A stretch of 50,652 nucleotides of DNA, taken from NCBI RefSeq assembly GCF_014050225.1, contig NZ_JACFXV010000042.1, forward strand, positions 1-50,652, given 5' to 3'. Source of the stretch: Stappia albiluteola (lineage in GTDB: Bacteria > Pseudomonadota > Alphaproteobacteria > Rhizobiales > Stappiaceae). Below are positions 42,972 through 50,652 of the stretch, in pieces; the first letter of the stretch is position 1; each line of letters opens with the position of its first letter. The translations under genes were made by a program, and so were the position numbers. Under the pieces are notes generated by a model. That model made no database searches. It had not been told where the DNA came from and saw only the letters and a program-made list of their open reading frames with translations.

Positions 42972-43610
42972 ATGACGGAGAATTCCGAGATTCCGGCAGA
43001 ACTCTTAACAAAGCGTAACTTTGAAGAGGGGGCGGATCCGTTTCGCCTTTTTGCCGAATGGCTTGAAGACGCGACAGCCTCCGAACCCAACGATCCGAAC
43101 GCCATGGCCCTGGCGACGGTTGACGAAACGGGACTGCCGAATGTCCGCATGGTACTCCTGAAGGGGTTCAGCGAGGCTGGATTCGTTTTTTATACCAACT
43201 TCCAAAGCGCCAAGGGGCGCGAACTCCTGTCGCAGCAGAAGGCAGCGCTGTGTTTCCACTGGAAATCGTTGCGCCGGCAAATCCGCATCCGTGGGTCGGT
43301 GGAAATCGTCAGCGATGCAGAGGCTGACGAGTATTATCAATCACGACCGCGCGGCAGCCGCATCGGCGCCTGGGCGTCGAAACAGTCTCGACCGCTGGAG
43401 AGCCGCTTCGCGCTGGAGAAGGAAGTGGCGAAATACACCGCCAAATTCGCGATCGGCGAAATCCCCCGTCCCGAGCACTGGTCGGGTTTCCGGTTGGTGC
43501 CGTCGTCAATTGAGTTCTGGCACGACCGGCCTTTCCGCCTGCATGATCGCATCGTCTTCAGTCGAGAGGCGCCGACCGCGGATTGGACCAAGGAGAGGCT
43601 TTATCCGTAA
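42972..43610 (+). CDS. pdxH: Pyridoxamine 5'-phosphate oxidase
   Basis: A 212-residue FMN-dependent enzyme of normal length. It oxidises pyridoxine- or pyridoxamine-5'-phosphate to pyridoxal phosphate. Motifs seen are [23 protein letters not shown], the FMN/PLP contacts in [12 protein letters not shown] and [14 protein letters not shown], and the C-terminal [12 protein letters not shown] 42972 follows AGGAGACATC, a good ribosome-binding site, and gives [10 protein letters not shown]. It is convergent with corA, with only four bases between stops. The bases just upstream of pdxH are shared with the divergent lipoprotein gene. Confidence 0.94.
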   Translation: MTENSEIPAELLTKRNFEEGADPFRLFAEWLEDATASEPNDPNAMALATVDETGLPNVRMVLLKGFSEAGFVFYTNFQSAKGRELLSQQKAALCFHWKSLRRQIRIRGSVEIVSDAEADEYYQSRPRGSRIGAWASKQSRPLESRFALEKEVAKYTAKFAIGEIPRPEHWSGFRLVPSSIEFWHDRPFRLHDRIVFSREAPTADWTKERLYP

Positions 43611-43614
43611 CGCG

Positions 43615-44595
43615 TTAGAGAAGCTTCTGCCAGCGGAAGAAGAGGAAGGTCAGCGCCACCGATCCCACCATCACGACGAGGGAAAACGGATACCCGTAGA
43701 CCCATTTCAGCTCGGGCATGATCTCGAAATTCATGCCGTAGATCGAGGCAATGAGGGTGGGCGGCAGGAAAATCACGGCCAGCACCGAGAAAAGCTTGAT
43801 GATCTGGTTCTGCTCCAGCGTGACGAGACCCACCGTCGCGTCCAGCAGGAAATTCAGCTTCGCATCGAGCGCGTCGGCATGCTGCTTGATCGACTGAATG
43901 TCGCGGCCGATCGACTTGCACGCAGCGCTCTGCTGCTGGGTGAGCGAGACGGTGGTGCGGTGGAATGACAGAAACAGCATCAGCCGGGCAATCGTCGCGC
44001 AGACGTCATGCATCTTGGCGATCTTCAAGCCGATGCGGCCAATGGTCTTGATCGCCTGCTGGTAGTCGCCGCTCTTGCGCGTGTTGACGCCGCCCTCGAA
44101 AACCCTCATCGCCATCAGGTCGTATTCGCTCGATGCTTTCTCCACTTCGTCGGCGGCGCGGTCGATGATCGATTCAAGCAAGAGGAACATCGCGCCGGGG
44201 CCGGTGTGAGGCACGGTGCCGTCTGTCTGCGCGCGCCGCGCGCTCATTGCGATGGATTTCGGATCGCCGTAGCGCACGGTGATCAGGCGTCGTGCTGTCA
44301 GCACGAAGGTGAGCGAAGAGACCTTGGGGTCGGGCTCGCGGACCGCCATCGGCATGACGGCGGTCATCACCAATACGCCATTGTCCTCGTAAAGCCGCTC
44401 TGACGTTTCGATCGCCGCCATGTCCTCCGGCGTCGGTATCTCAACACCGATCAAGTCTTCCGCCGCTTTTCGTTCCATCGGCGTCGGAGAGTTGAGGTCG
44501 ATCCAGATCGCCGTCGGGGGGATCGCGTTGCCGGGCGCAATATTGACCGCTTCCATGGCCCGTGCCGTCGGCAGGAAGGCTGTGATCATCGGCAT
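43615..44595 (-). CDS. corA: Magnesium/cobalt transporter CorA
   Basis: A 326-residue protein. The large N-terminal cytoplasmic domain precedes two C-terminal membrane helices, between which lies the diagnostic GMN selectivity motif (IYGMNFE). The willow-helix region and NQIIKLFSVLAVIFLPPTLIAS match the family. CorA forms a pentameric Mg2+ channel gated by intracellular Mg2+. The intergenic region upstream holds a mosaic of palindromes, listed separately. ATG 44595 gives MPMITAFLPTARA. Confidence 0.93.
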   Translation of the reverse strand: MPMITAFLPTARAMEAVNIAPGNAIPPTAIWIDLNSPTPMERKAAEDLIGVEIPTPEDMAAIETSERLYEDNGVLVMTAVMPMAVREPDPKVSSLTFVLTARRLITVRYGDPKSIAMSARRAQTDGTVPHTGPGAMFLLLESIIDRAADEVEKASSEYDLMAMRVFEGGVNTRKSGDYQQAIKTIGRIGLKIAKMHDVCATIARLMLFLSFHRTTVSLTQQQSAACKSIGRDIQSIKQHADALDAKLNFLLDATVGLVTLEQNQIIKLFSVLAVIFLPPTLIASIYGMNFEIMPELKWVYGYPFSLVVMVGSVALTFLFFRWQKLL

Positions 44596-44637
44596 GCTCC
44601 GTAAAGGGCTGATCGCCGCTAGGGCCAGAACCCTGGA

Positions 44638-44746
44638 GCATATCCCACCAGATCTGAATCGGATTTGGCAACAGGGATATGCGCAAGGTATTGATCCCGG
44701 TGCGGTTTCTTAATCCAGAAAAGCGATCCCGCTTTCGTGGAAAGCG
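44638..44746. repeat. Palindromic mosaic repeat upstream of corA
   Basis: The first module has 9-bp arms GCATATCCC (44638-44646) and GGGATATGC (44674-44682). The second has AAAGCG-ATCC-CGCTTT (44720-44735) overlapping CGCTTTC-GTG-GAAAGCG (44730-44746). Total size is about 110 bp. This size and palindromic make-up resemble the RIME class of dispersed intergenic repeats in rhizobia; identity is from memory and not checked. Confidence 0.5.
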
Positions 44747-44786
44747 CTCCGGGGAAATCATCCTTTCGGGAAACTATGCCTTATAC

Positions 44787-44828
44787 GGAGAAAAGATAAG
44801 TGCCGGTCAGGTCCTCCCTGGCCGGCAC
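44787..44828 (-). terminator. Rho-independent terminator of the 49-residue protein gene
   Basis: On the minus strand a stem of 7 bp (GTGCCGG/CCGGCAC at 44822-44828 and 44800-44806), extended by four more pairs after a mismatch, is followed by TTATCTTTTCTC. It lies about 50 bp beyond the stop at 44882. Confidence 0.6.
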
Positions 44829-44881
44829 ATGACTTACTGGCGGCCGCGATGCCGCCGCCGCTGAATTTCTGGAGGCGTCGC

Positions 44882-45031
44882 TCAGTGCTTGAGCGGCTTG
44901 CGGGTCATCGGAGCCACAGCCTTGCGGCAAAGCGTTGCCGCGGTCACCGCCTGGATGCCGACGGGCTTGTAGAGCTTGTCGAGGTCCGGGCGCGGGCTTG
45001 GTTGTTCGACTTTCTTCGGTTGCGCAGTCAT
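44882..45031 (-). CDS. Conserved-looking small basic protein, 49 residues
   Basis: A 49-residue frame starting MTAQPKKVEQPSPRPDLDKL, with lysine/proline-rich N-terminus and the block YKPVGIQAVTAATLCRKAVA. There is no signal or membrane segment. I do not recognise a family, but the PDLDK...VGI..V.AAT.CR pattern looks like a short conserved rhizobial hypothetical. A dedicated terminator 50 bp downstream supports a real gene. Function unknown. Confidence 0.6.
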   Translation of the reverse strand: MTAQPKKVEQPSPRPDLDKLYKPVGIQAVTAATLCRKAVAPMTRKPLKH

Positions 45032-45402
45032 TGCCTTGTTCCGATTGTGAATGCCGCGATTCAAGCGGCGGTTCGTATGTCCGGTCGAGGGATATGCGAC
45101 AGGGAAGCCTCCATTCCCGGTTACATCCCGTCTCGGCCAATCGCCCATCTGCCTTGCCGCTATCCGGTCAAAGCCAGGACGTGCCTGCCCCCTCTCGAAG
45201 AGCGATCCACCGTTTTTCAGGAAAAAGAGGTACAGCATTTCCAAACGGCGCCCGCCTAATCGATGGGCACGTTGCACATCAACTGTGCAATTCAGGCAAA
45301 TATAAGGATGACGCCCCAATAGGCGATAGTTCCAGTCACATTCCTTGTCGTAACGTCACATTCGCGTAATTGCGGCCGGAACGGACGGCCGGAAGCGGCG
45401 CG
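45032..45402. other. Gene-free region upstream of the 49-residue gene
   Basis: These 371 bases hold no supported gene. One discrete element is the palindrome TTGCACA-TCAAC-TGTGCAA (45272-45290), listed separately. No promoter boxes stand out. Confidence 0.45.
45272..45290. promoter_or_regulatory. 19-bp palindrome, possible operator
   Basis: A perfect inverted repeat TTGCACA (45272-45278), TCAAC, TGTGCAA (45284-45290). It could be a site for a dimeric regulator, but no gene starts close by: the 49-residue gene starts 240 bp to the left and the aminotransferase gene ends 180 bp to the right. Confidence 0.4.
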
Positions 45403-45435
45403 GAAAAAAGAAGCCGGCCGCAGGATGCGGCCGGC
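45403..45435 (-). terminator. Rho-independent terminator of the class III aminotransferase gene
   Basis: On the minus strand a perfect 9-bp GC stem GCCGGCCGC/GCGGCCGGC (45413-45421 with 45427-45435) with a 5-nt loop is followed by TTCTTTTTT. It begins 34 bp after the stop codon. Confidence 0.85.
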
Positions 45436-45469
45436 CGTTCGCCAAGAAATCCGAAAAGACTGCTTGATA

Positions 45470-46849
45470 TCAGTCTCTTAGGCTACCTTCCGCAACCGAC
45501 CTTTCCGTGTCGTCCAAAGTTTTCTCGAGCCTGTCGAAGAGCGCATCCAGTTCGTCACTTGTGATGATCATGGGCGGACAAAGGGCGATCGTATCGCCGA
45601 TCGCGCGCACGATGAGGCCGTTCGACTCGCCATGGCGGGCGCAGAGCGCGCCGATGCCGTGACCCGGCTGGAAGGGGCGCTTCGTCGTCTTGTCGGCGAC
45701 GAGCTCGACGCCGCCGACCAGACCGGAATAGCGGACCTCGCCGACGAGCGGGTGATCGGCGATGCGCTTCAGGCGCTCCTCGAACTGCGGCGCGAGAGAG
45801 CGCACATGCGCCAGGATGTTCCGCTTCTGGTAGATCTCTATCGACTTCACGCCAAGCGCGCAGGACAGGGGATGGCCGCCATAGGTGAAGCCATGGCCGA
45901 AGACGCCGATCTTCTGCGATTCCGCAACGAAGGCGTCGTAAAGCTCCTGCGACACCATCACAGCGCCAAGCGGCGCATAGGCGGAGGTGAGCTGCTTGGC
46001 GCAGGAAATCGAGTCCGGCGTGAAGTTCATCGTCTCGCAGCCCCACCAGTTGCCGGTGCGACCGAAGCCGTTGATGACCTCGTCGTCGATGAAGAGGATG
46101 TCATGTTCGGCAAGCAGCGCCTGCACCTGCTCGTAATAGCCCTTGGGCGGCACGATGACGCCGCCGGCGCCCATGATCGGCTCGGCGATGAAGGCGGCAA
46201 TGGTTTCCGGCCCCTCACGCTCGATCATTGCCTTCAGGTTGCCGACGATGCGGGCGGTGAAGTCGGCCTCGCTCTCGCCCGCTTCGCCAAAGCGATAGTA
46301 GTGCGGGCAGTCGGTGTGCAGGATGCGGTCGACCGGCAGGTCGAAGTCGCGGTGGTTGTTCGGCAGGCCGGTGAGGGAGGCCGAGACGATGGTGACGCCG
46401 TGATAGGCCTTCACGCGGGAGACGATCTTCTTCTTCTCCGGCCGGCCCTTGGCGTTGTTGAAATACCAGGCGAGCTTCACCTGCGTGTCGTTGGCCTCCG
46501 AGCCGGACGAGGTGAAGAACACTTTCGAAGCCTCGAACGGCGCGATCTCCTTGAGCTTTTCGGCCAGCTCGATCGCCGGTTCGACGCTCTTGCCGCCGAA
46601 GAGATGATAATAGGGCAGCCGCGAAAGCTGCTCCTTCGCGGTCTCGATCAGCTCCTCGTCGCCGAAGCCGAGGCCGGCGCACCAAAGGCCGGACATGCCC
46701 TCGATATATTCCTTGCCCTGGGTGTCGTAGACATAGACGCCCTTGCCGTGGTCGAGCACCAGCGGCCCGGTTTCCCTGAGTTTGTGCAGGGCGGTATAGG
46801 GATGAAGCAGGGCTTCGACATCGCGCGTCTGTACGTTGGTGAGCGGCAT
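45470..46849 (-). CDS. Class III aminotransferase (omega-amino acid / aspartate aminotransferase family)
   Basis: A 459-residue PLP enzyme. Seen are [31 protein letters not shown], the cofactor-binding [18 protein letters not shown] and the Schiff-base lysine in [16 protein letters not shown], then [14 protein letters not shown]. This is the beta-alanine/omega-transaminase branch, which takes amino groups from omega-amino acids, diamines or amines to pyruvate. The substrate is not evident. ATG 46849 gives [11 protein letters not shown] strong terminator follows, so it is the end of its transcript. Confidence 0.92.
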   Translation of the reverse strand: MPLTNVQTRDVEALLHPYTALHKLRETGPLVLDHGKGVYVYDTQGKEYIEGMSGLWCAGLGFGDEELIETAKEQLSRLPYYHLFGGKSVEPAIELAEKLKEIAPFEASKVFFTSSGSEANDTQVKLAWYFNNAKGRPEKKKIVSRVKAYHGVTIVSASLTGLPNNHRDFDLPVDRILHTDCPHYYRFGEAGESEADFTARIVGNLKAMIEREGPETIAAFIAEPIMGAGGVIVPPKGYYEQVQALLAEHDILFIDDEVINGFGRTGNWWGCETMNFTPDSISCAKQLTSAYAPLGAVMVSQELYDAFVAESQKIGVFGHGFTYGGHPLSCALGVKSIEIYQKRNILAHVRSLAPQFEERLKRIADHPLVGEVRYSGLVGGVELVADKTTKRPFQPGHGIGALCARHGESNGLIVRAIGDTIALCPPMIITSDELDALFDRLEKTLDDTERSVAEGSLRD

Positions 46850-46875
46850 TCGACGATCCTTTTGTCTGATCCTGC

Positions 46876-47844
46876 TCATTGCTGCGGAGCGGGTTCGTCT
46901 TCGTAGATTTCTTCAAGGTCGGAGGGCAGCCGTTCCAGCCCTCCGTCAAGCGAAAGCGGACCTTCCGGCTCCTCGCCCGGCTTGCGGCTTGGTGCCGGGG
47001 GAGGGCCCTCTCGTTCCTCCTGCGGCACGTCGGAAAGAAGCGGCAGTTCCTCTTCCTCCACGGGCGCCTCGTCGTCTTCGCCGACCGGCTCCAGCGCGCC
47101 ATAGGCTTCCAGAAGCACGGCGTCGAGGTCCTGCTGGAACAGGCGAATGCGAGCCGCATTGGCGCCAAGATCGTGCTCGCCGATACGCGAGGCGGAACGC
47201 AGGTCGAGCCGCGCGCCGAAGGGGTCCGGCCGAATGCGGATGACGAAGTCGTCGGTGAAGCCGAAAACCAGGGATCGCACGTCCGCCTGGATCAGCGATG
47301 GATCGTCGGGGAGCGCCGGCGTGAGTTCGCCGACGATGGTCCAGCGCTGGCGCTCGATGACCTGTCGGGCGGCCGCATGCAACTCGGCCGGCGTCACGCG
47401 GAAGCGGCGCGACAGCAGGTCCGGATAGGCCTGACGCTGCAGGGCGCGATTGGGAGCAGGATGGTCGTCCTGGTTGCGGCCGGCAATCGGCGGCGGTTCA
47501 TTGATATCGGTGCTGATGTCGTTCAGCTTCGGATAGGCGACGACGCCGGCGACGGCCATGGCGGCTGGAATGAGGGCGATGCCGCCGTAAAGCATGCCGC
47601 GAACGGCCTTGCTCCAGCCGATTCCACCCTGTTCCCAGAGCGATACAAGGGCGCCGAGCGCGGCGATGACCGCAACGGCTCCGAGCACGAAACCCAGCCC
47701 CATCGCCGGAAAGAACTCGCGTGCCGAGATCAGGCCGCCGCGAAAGGACAGCGTGGCGATGACAAGCACCGGCACCGCGAACAGACCTGCGCGATAGCTG
47801 ACACGGGCCGATCTGGAGCGGCGAGGGGGAATGTACTTGTGCAT
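46876..47844 (-). CDS. DUF1499 domain-containing membrane protein
   Basis: A 322-residue protein. Three hydrophobic segments lie in the first 115 residues, then a DUF1499 domain follows with [20 protein letters not shown], a W-rich block and [34 protein letters not shown]. The C-terminal 60 residues are acidic and proline-rich, low complexity. DUF1499 proteins are common in alphaproteobacteria with unknown role. ATG 47844 gives [11 protein letters not shown]; an upstream in-frame ATG (47895) would add 17 residues. It lies 26 bp before the aminotransferase start on the same strand. Confidence 0.82.
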   Translation of the reverse strand: MHKYIPPRRSRSARVSYRAGLFAVPVLVIATLSFRGGLISAREFFPAMGLGFVLGAVAVIAALGALVSLWEQGGIGWSKAVRGMLYGGIALIPAAMAVAGVVAYPKLNDISTDINEPPPIAGRNQDDHPAPNRALQRQAYPDLLSRRFRVTPAELHAAARQVIERQRWTIVGELTPALPDDPSLIQADVRSLVFGFTDDFVIRIRPDPFGARLDLRSASRIGEHDLGANAARIRLFQQDLDAVLLEAYGALEPVGEDDEAPVEEEELPLLSDVPQEEREGPPPAPSRKPGEEPEGPLSLDGGLERLPSDLEEIYEDEPAPQQ

Positions 47845-47937
47845 GCCTGGACGGTTGGACCCCGGACGGGTTGCGCTCGACCCATGCTCTAGCATGACCG
47901 GCGGGGGCTCCGAAAGGGTCGCCCGGGGCGTCTCCCG

Positions 47938-49575
47938 TCAGCCTGAGAAGGTGAAATCGGCGAATTGCGCGCGCAGTGCCGTTTTTTTGATTTTTCCCGT
48001 CGCGGTATGGGGAATTTCGTCCACGAAGGCGACGTCGTCGGGAAGCCACCAACGCGCGACCTTGTTGTGCATGAAGGCGAGGATATCCTCCTTCGTCACC
48101 GTCGCATTTTCGCGCGGTACGATGACGAGAAGGGGACGCTCGTCCCATTTGGGATGGGGCAGGCCGATGACCGCCGCCTCGGCGACCGCCGGATGGCCGA
48201 CGGCGATGTTCTCCAGATCGATCGACGAGATCCATTCGCCGCCCGACTTGATGACGTCCTTCGCCCGATCGGTGATCTGCATGTAGCCATGTTCGTCGAT
48301 ATGGGCGACGTCGCCGGTGTCGAAATAGCCGTCCCCGTCGAGAATGTTGCCGCCGTCACCCTTGAAGTAAGCCCTGGCCGTGCCGGGGCCGCGAACCTTC
48401 AGCCGGCCGAAGGTGGCGCCGTCCCACTGACGCGGCGCCCCATCGTCGCCGGTTATCTTCATCTCCACGGTGAAGGGGGCGTGGCCTTGCTTTTCCTGGA
48501 TGTCGAGCAGGGCTTCACCTGAAAGGTTCGCCACTTCCGGCTTCAGGCTGCATACGGTGCCGAGCGGGCTCATCTCAGTCATGCCCCAGGCATGCATCAC
48601 CCGGACGTCGTAGACGGTCTCGAATTTCTCCGTCATCGCACGCGGGCAGGCGGATCCGCCGATGAGCACCCGTTCGAGCCATGGCAGCGTCTTGCCGGTC
48701 TTTTCCAGATATTGCAGCAGCATCAGCCAGACGGTGGGCACGGCCGCCGTCAGCGTCACCTTCTCGGCGTCAAGCAGCTCCCAGATCGCCTCTCCGTCCA
48801 TGCGCGCGCCCGGCATGACCAGTGCCGAGCCGTTGAGCGGCGCCGAAAAGGCAAGCGACCAGCCATTGGCATGAAAGAGCGGCACCACCGGCATCACCCG
48901 GTCGCGCGACGACAGGCCGAGCACATCCGGCAGGCTCGCCGCCATGGCATGCAGCACGTTGGAGCGGTGCGAATAGACAACGCCCTTGGGATCGCCCGTC
49001 GTGCCGGAGGTGTAGCACATGCCGGCGGCGGCGTTCTCGTCGAGTTCCTTCCAGGCGAAATCGCCGTCGACCTCGGCAAGCCAGTCCTCGTAGGGGACGA
49101 CGGGCAGGGAGGTCTCGGGCATGTGGGCGGCATCCGTCAGCACCACCACCAGCTCGACCGTCCTCAACTCGCTCCAGATCTTCTCGACGATCGGCAGCAG
49201 ATTGAGGTCGACCATGATAAGCCGGTCCTCGGCGTGGTTGACGATCCAGGCGATCTGGTCGGGAAACAGGCGCGGGTTGACGGTGTGATAGATGGCGCCC
49301 ACTCCCATGATGCCGTACCAGGCTTCCATGTGGCGCCAGGTGTTCCAGGCAAGCGTCGCCGCCCGGTCGCCCTCGCGGATACCATAGGCGTCCAGCCGCT
49401 TGGCAAGCTGCAGCGCGCGAGCCCGCAATTCGCGATAGGCGATGCGGTGGATCGGGCCCTCGATGCTGCGCGAGACGATCTCGCGATGCGGATGCTGGAG
49501 GGCGGCGTGATCGAGAATGCGATTGCAGGTCAGCGACCAGTCCTGCATCAGGCCCGGCATGACGGGTGACGGCAT
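47938..49575 (-). CDS. Acyl-CoA ligase (AMP-forming), long-chain fatty acid type
   Basis: A 545-residue adenylate-forming enzyme. The P-loop-like motif YTSGTTGDPKGVVYSHR is near 188-204, then HAWGMTEMSPLGTV (A5-like motif), GYFDTGDVA and the C-terminal KSGGEWISS with the catalytic lysine in TGKIKKTALR. It activates a carboxylic acid to an acyl-CoA through an acyl-AMP. Substrate preference is unclear; the medium/long-chain FadD-like branch (VNPRLFPDQIAWIVNHAE) fits best. It could supply the acyl-CoA dehydrogenase operon farther left. Confidence 0.9.
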   Translation of the reverse strand: MPSPVMPGLMQDWSLTCNRILDHAALQHPHREIVSRSIEGPIHRIAYRELRARALQLAKRLDAYGIREGDRAATLAWNTWRHMEAWYGIMGVGAIYHTVNPRLFPDQIAWIVNHAEDRLIMVDLNLLPIVEKIWSELRTVELVVVLTDAAHMPETSLPVVPYEDWLAEVDGDFAWKELDENAAAGMCYTSGTTGDPKGVVYSHRSNVLHAMAASLPDVLGLSSRDRVMPVVPLFHANGWSLAFSAPLNGSALVMPGARMDGEAIWELLDAEKVTLTAAVPTVWLMLLQYLEKTGKTLPWLERVLIGGSACPRAMTEKFETVYDVRVMHAWGMTEMSPLGTVCSLKPEVANLSGEALLDIQEKQGHAPFTVEMKITGDDGAPRQWDGATFGRLKVRGPGTARAYFKGDGGNILDGDGYFDTGDVAHIDEHGYMQITDRAKDVIKSGGEWISSIDLENIAVGHPAVAEAAVIGLPHPKWDERPLLVIVPRENATVTKEDILAFMHNKVARWWLPDDVAFVDEIPHTATGKIKKTALRAQFADFTFSG

Positions 49576-49666
49576 TGGCTTTTCCTCCGGAAGTCGGCCC
49601 GCTGTTTTTTGAAAAGGCCGTTATTTTCCGGGATTCTATCCTAAGCCGATGCGGGCCTGTCCACCC

Positions 49667-50401
49667 TCAAATTGCCTGTGCCGGTTTTCCGTGTGCCGTG
49701 GCCTGCGCCTCGATCCAGTCACAGCCGAGCGACAGGCTGTCGGCGACGTGATCGGCATGGGGAGCAAGGGCTGCGCGAGGGATCGTGCCGGTGGTCAGCG
49801 CCAGCGTGCGGGCGCCCGCGGCGCGTCCGGCATGCATGTCGTGCAGGCTGTCTCCGACCATGACGACCTGTGACGGCGGCAGGCGGACCGCCTCGCAAAA
49901 GGCACGCACCATGCCCGGGCCTGGCTTGGCCCCGTGGCCGCTGTCATAGCCGAAGACATGGGCGAAGCGGGGCGTGATGCCGAGCGCGTCGAGCTGGGCG
50001 CGGGCCGAGCCTTCCGCGTCGTTGGTGGCAACCCCGAGCAGGAAGCCGGCGCGCGCCATCCGCTCCAGGCTCTCGGCGAGATCGTCGAAGGGGCTGACAT
50101 GGGCGATGCTGAGGCGGCCGAGCGCCTCGTCGACATAGGCAAGCAGCGCGTCCGCGTCCGCAACGCCCAGGATTGAAGCCCAACTTTCGGTGAAATCGGC
50201 ATTGGAGCCGGCGACGACGACGGAATCGGGCGCGAAGGCGCAGCGGTCGAGATCATAGCCGCAGCTTTCCGACAGGGCCCGCATCAGCCGGGCGTCGGAC
50301 CGGGTCACTTCCGATATCAGGTCATGGAAGGTTGGCGCCCAGGTGCGGTCGAAATCGATCAGCGTCCCGTCCTTGTCCAGAAGCACCGCGCGGATCGTCA
50401 T
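49667..50401 (-). CDS. HAD superfamily hydrolase (phosphatase)
   Basis: A 244-residue HAD phosphatase with motif I DKDGT (nucleophile Asp near residue 9), an alpha-helical cap (about 20-110), motif II in GVATNDAE, the motif III lysine in SGHGAKPGPGMV and motif IV VMVGDSLHDMHAGRAAGA. The pattern resembles phosphoglycolate phosphatase-like Gph/PgmB enzymes, but the substrate is not evident. ATG 50401 gives MTIRAVLLDKDGTL. The 5' side of the window beyond it (50402-50652) has no recognisable gene. Confidence 0.88.
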   Translation of the reverse strand: MTIRAVLLDKDGTLIDFDRTWAPTFHDLISEVTRSDARLMRALSESCGYDLDRCAFAPDSVVVAGSNADFTESWASILGVADADALLAYVDEALGRLSIAHVSPFDDLAESLERMARAGFLLGVATNDAEGSARAQLDALGITPRFAHVFGYDSGHGAKPGPGMVRAFCEAVRLPPSQVVMVGDSLHDMHAGRAAGARTLALTTGTIPRAALAPHADHVADSLSLGCDWIEAQATAHGKPAQAI

Positions 50402-50652
50402 GGCCTGCCCGTCCTTGTGAAGGTTCCCGTCTTCAATGGGGGATGCGGTGCGATGTTGCAAGGGGAGGGGCACTCACCCGCTCTCTATTCAAATATGGAC
50501 GCGGTTCTCGCAGTGCGCTTTCGCACGCACGGTCCGGGATGATGGCAGTGCGTGGCTCGGGGCCAGCAGGAACATCGCCGCGCGCTCGTGTGCGCCGGCG
50601 GTTTGGCCTGGGAAGCGGCAAGGCGCGGCTTTGCCGCTCTTGCGAATTGAGT

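Overview
The window reads as a chromosomal segment of a GC-rich alphaproteobacterium of the order Rhizobiales, probably Rhizobiaceae or a close relative. The basis is an Rkp/Kps-type capsule export set, a RibBX-type riboflavin gene, the histone-deacetylase/xseB/dxs neighbourhood, and rhizobial families such as DUF1344, DUF3095 and the RT0821/Lpp0805 antigen. No rRNA, tRNA, CRISPR array or complete insertion sequence was seen.

Region 1 (1-6795, plus strand) is the 3' end of a siphovirus-like prophage tail module. In order it holds the tape measure C-terminus, a small tail protein, a DUF1833 protein, an NlpC/P60-like peptidase, a J-like tail tip protein, a glycine-rich tail fibre and a DUF4376 protein. 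Start and stop codons mostly overlap. No integrase, lysis gene or attachment site lies in the window. A gene-free, locally AT-rich junction (6796-7270) with IS-end-like direct repeats follows.

Region 2 (7271-16845) is a surface-polysaccharide locus. A minus-strand operon kpsM-kpsT-kpsE plus a single-module KpsC/LpsZ-like gene exports capsule. A plus-strand operon (manC, a phosphomannomutase gene and an AGE-family epimerase gene) covers the route from fructose-6-P through mannose-6-P and mannose-1-P to GDP-mannose. galE supplies UDP-galactose.

Region 3 (17125-26898) is mostly housekeeping: a DD-carboxypeptidase, DUF1344, DUF3095, aroC, an HTH-RibBX fusion, a small membrane protein, a SAM methyltransferase, an RlmD/RumA-type RNA methyltransferase, a TlyA-type RNA methyltransferase, a 49-residue membrane protein and a half-size EamA transporter. 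The ribB promoter/operator and the aroC leader are the most interesting regulatory stretches.

Region 4 (26991-29191, minus strand) is a copper-delivery cluster: DUF2946, two PCu(A)C chaperones and SCO. MFS, dxs, xseB and an HDAC-like gene follow on the same strand. Between xseB and dxs is a plus-strand intrinsic terminator that belongs to no annotated gene, which suggests a small RNA.

Region 5 (35112-50652) carries Sua5/TsaC, an acyl-CoA dehydrogenase/enoyl-CoA hydratase/SDR set behind a perfect 18-bp palindrome that overlaps its promoter, MAPEG, a MarR-GNAT fusion behind a perfect 17-5-17 palindrome, a DnaJ-like co-chaperone, an RT0821 lipoprotein, pdxH, corA with a palindromic mosaic repeat upstream, a small protein with its own terminator, a class III aminotransferase, DUF1499, an acyl-CoA ligase and a HAD phosphatase.

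I did not find one clearly new multi-gene system. The best candidate for an undescribed mechanism is the leaderless, probably self-regulated HTH-RibBX gene. Next are the alternative-hairpin aroC leader and the MarR-GNAT operator that spans its own promoter and start codon.
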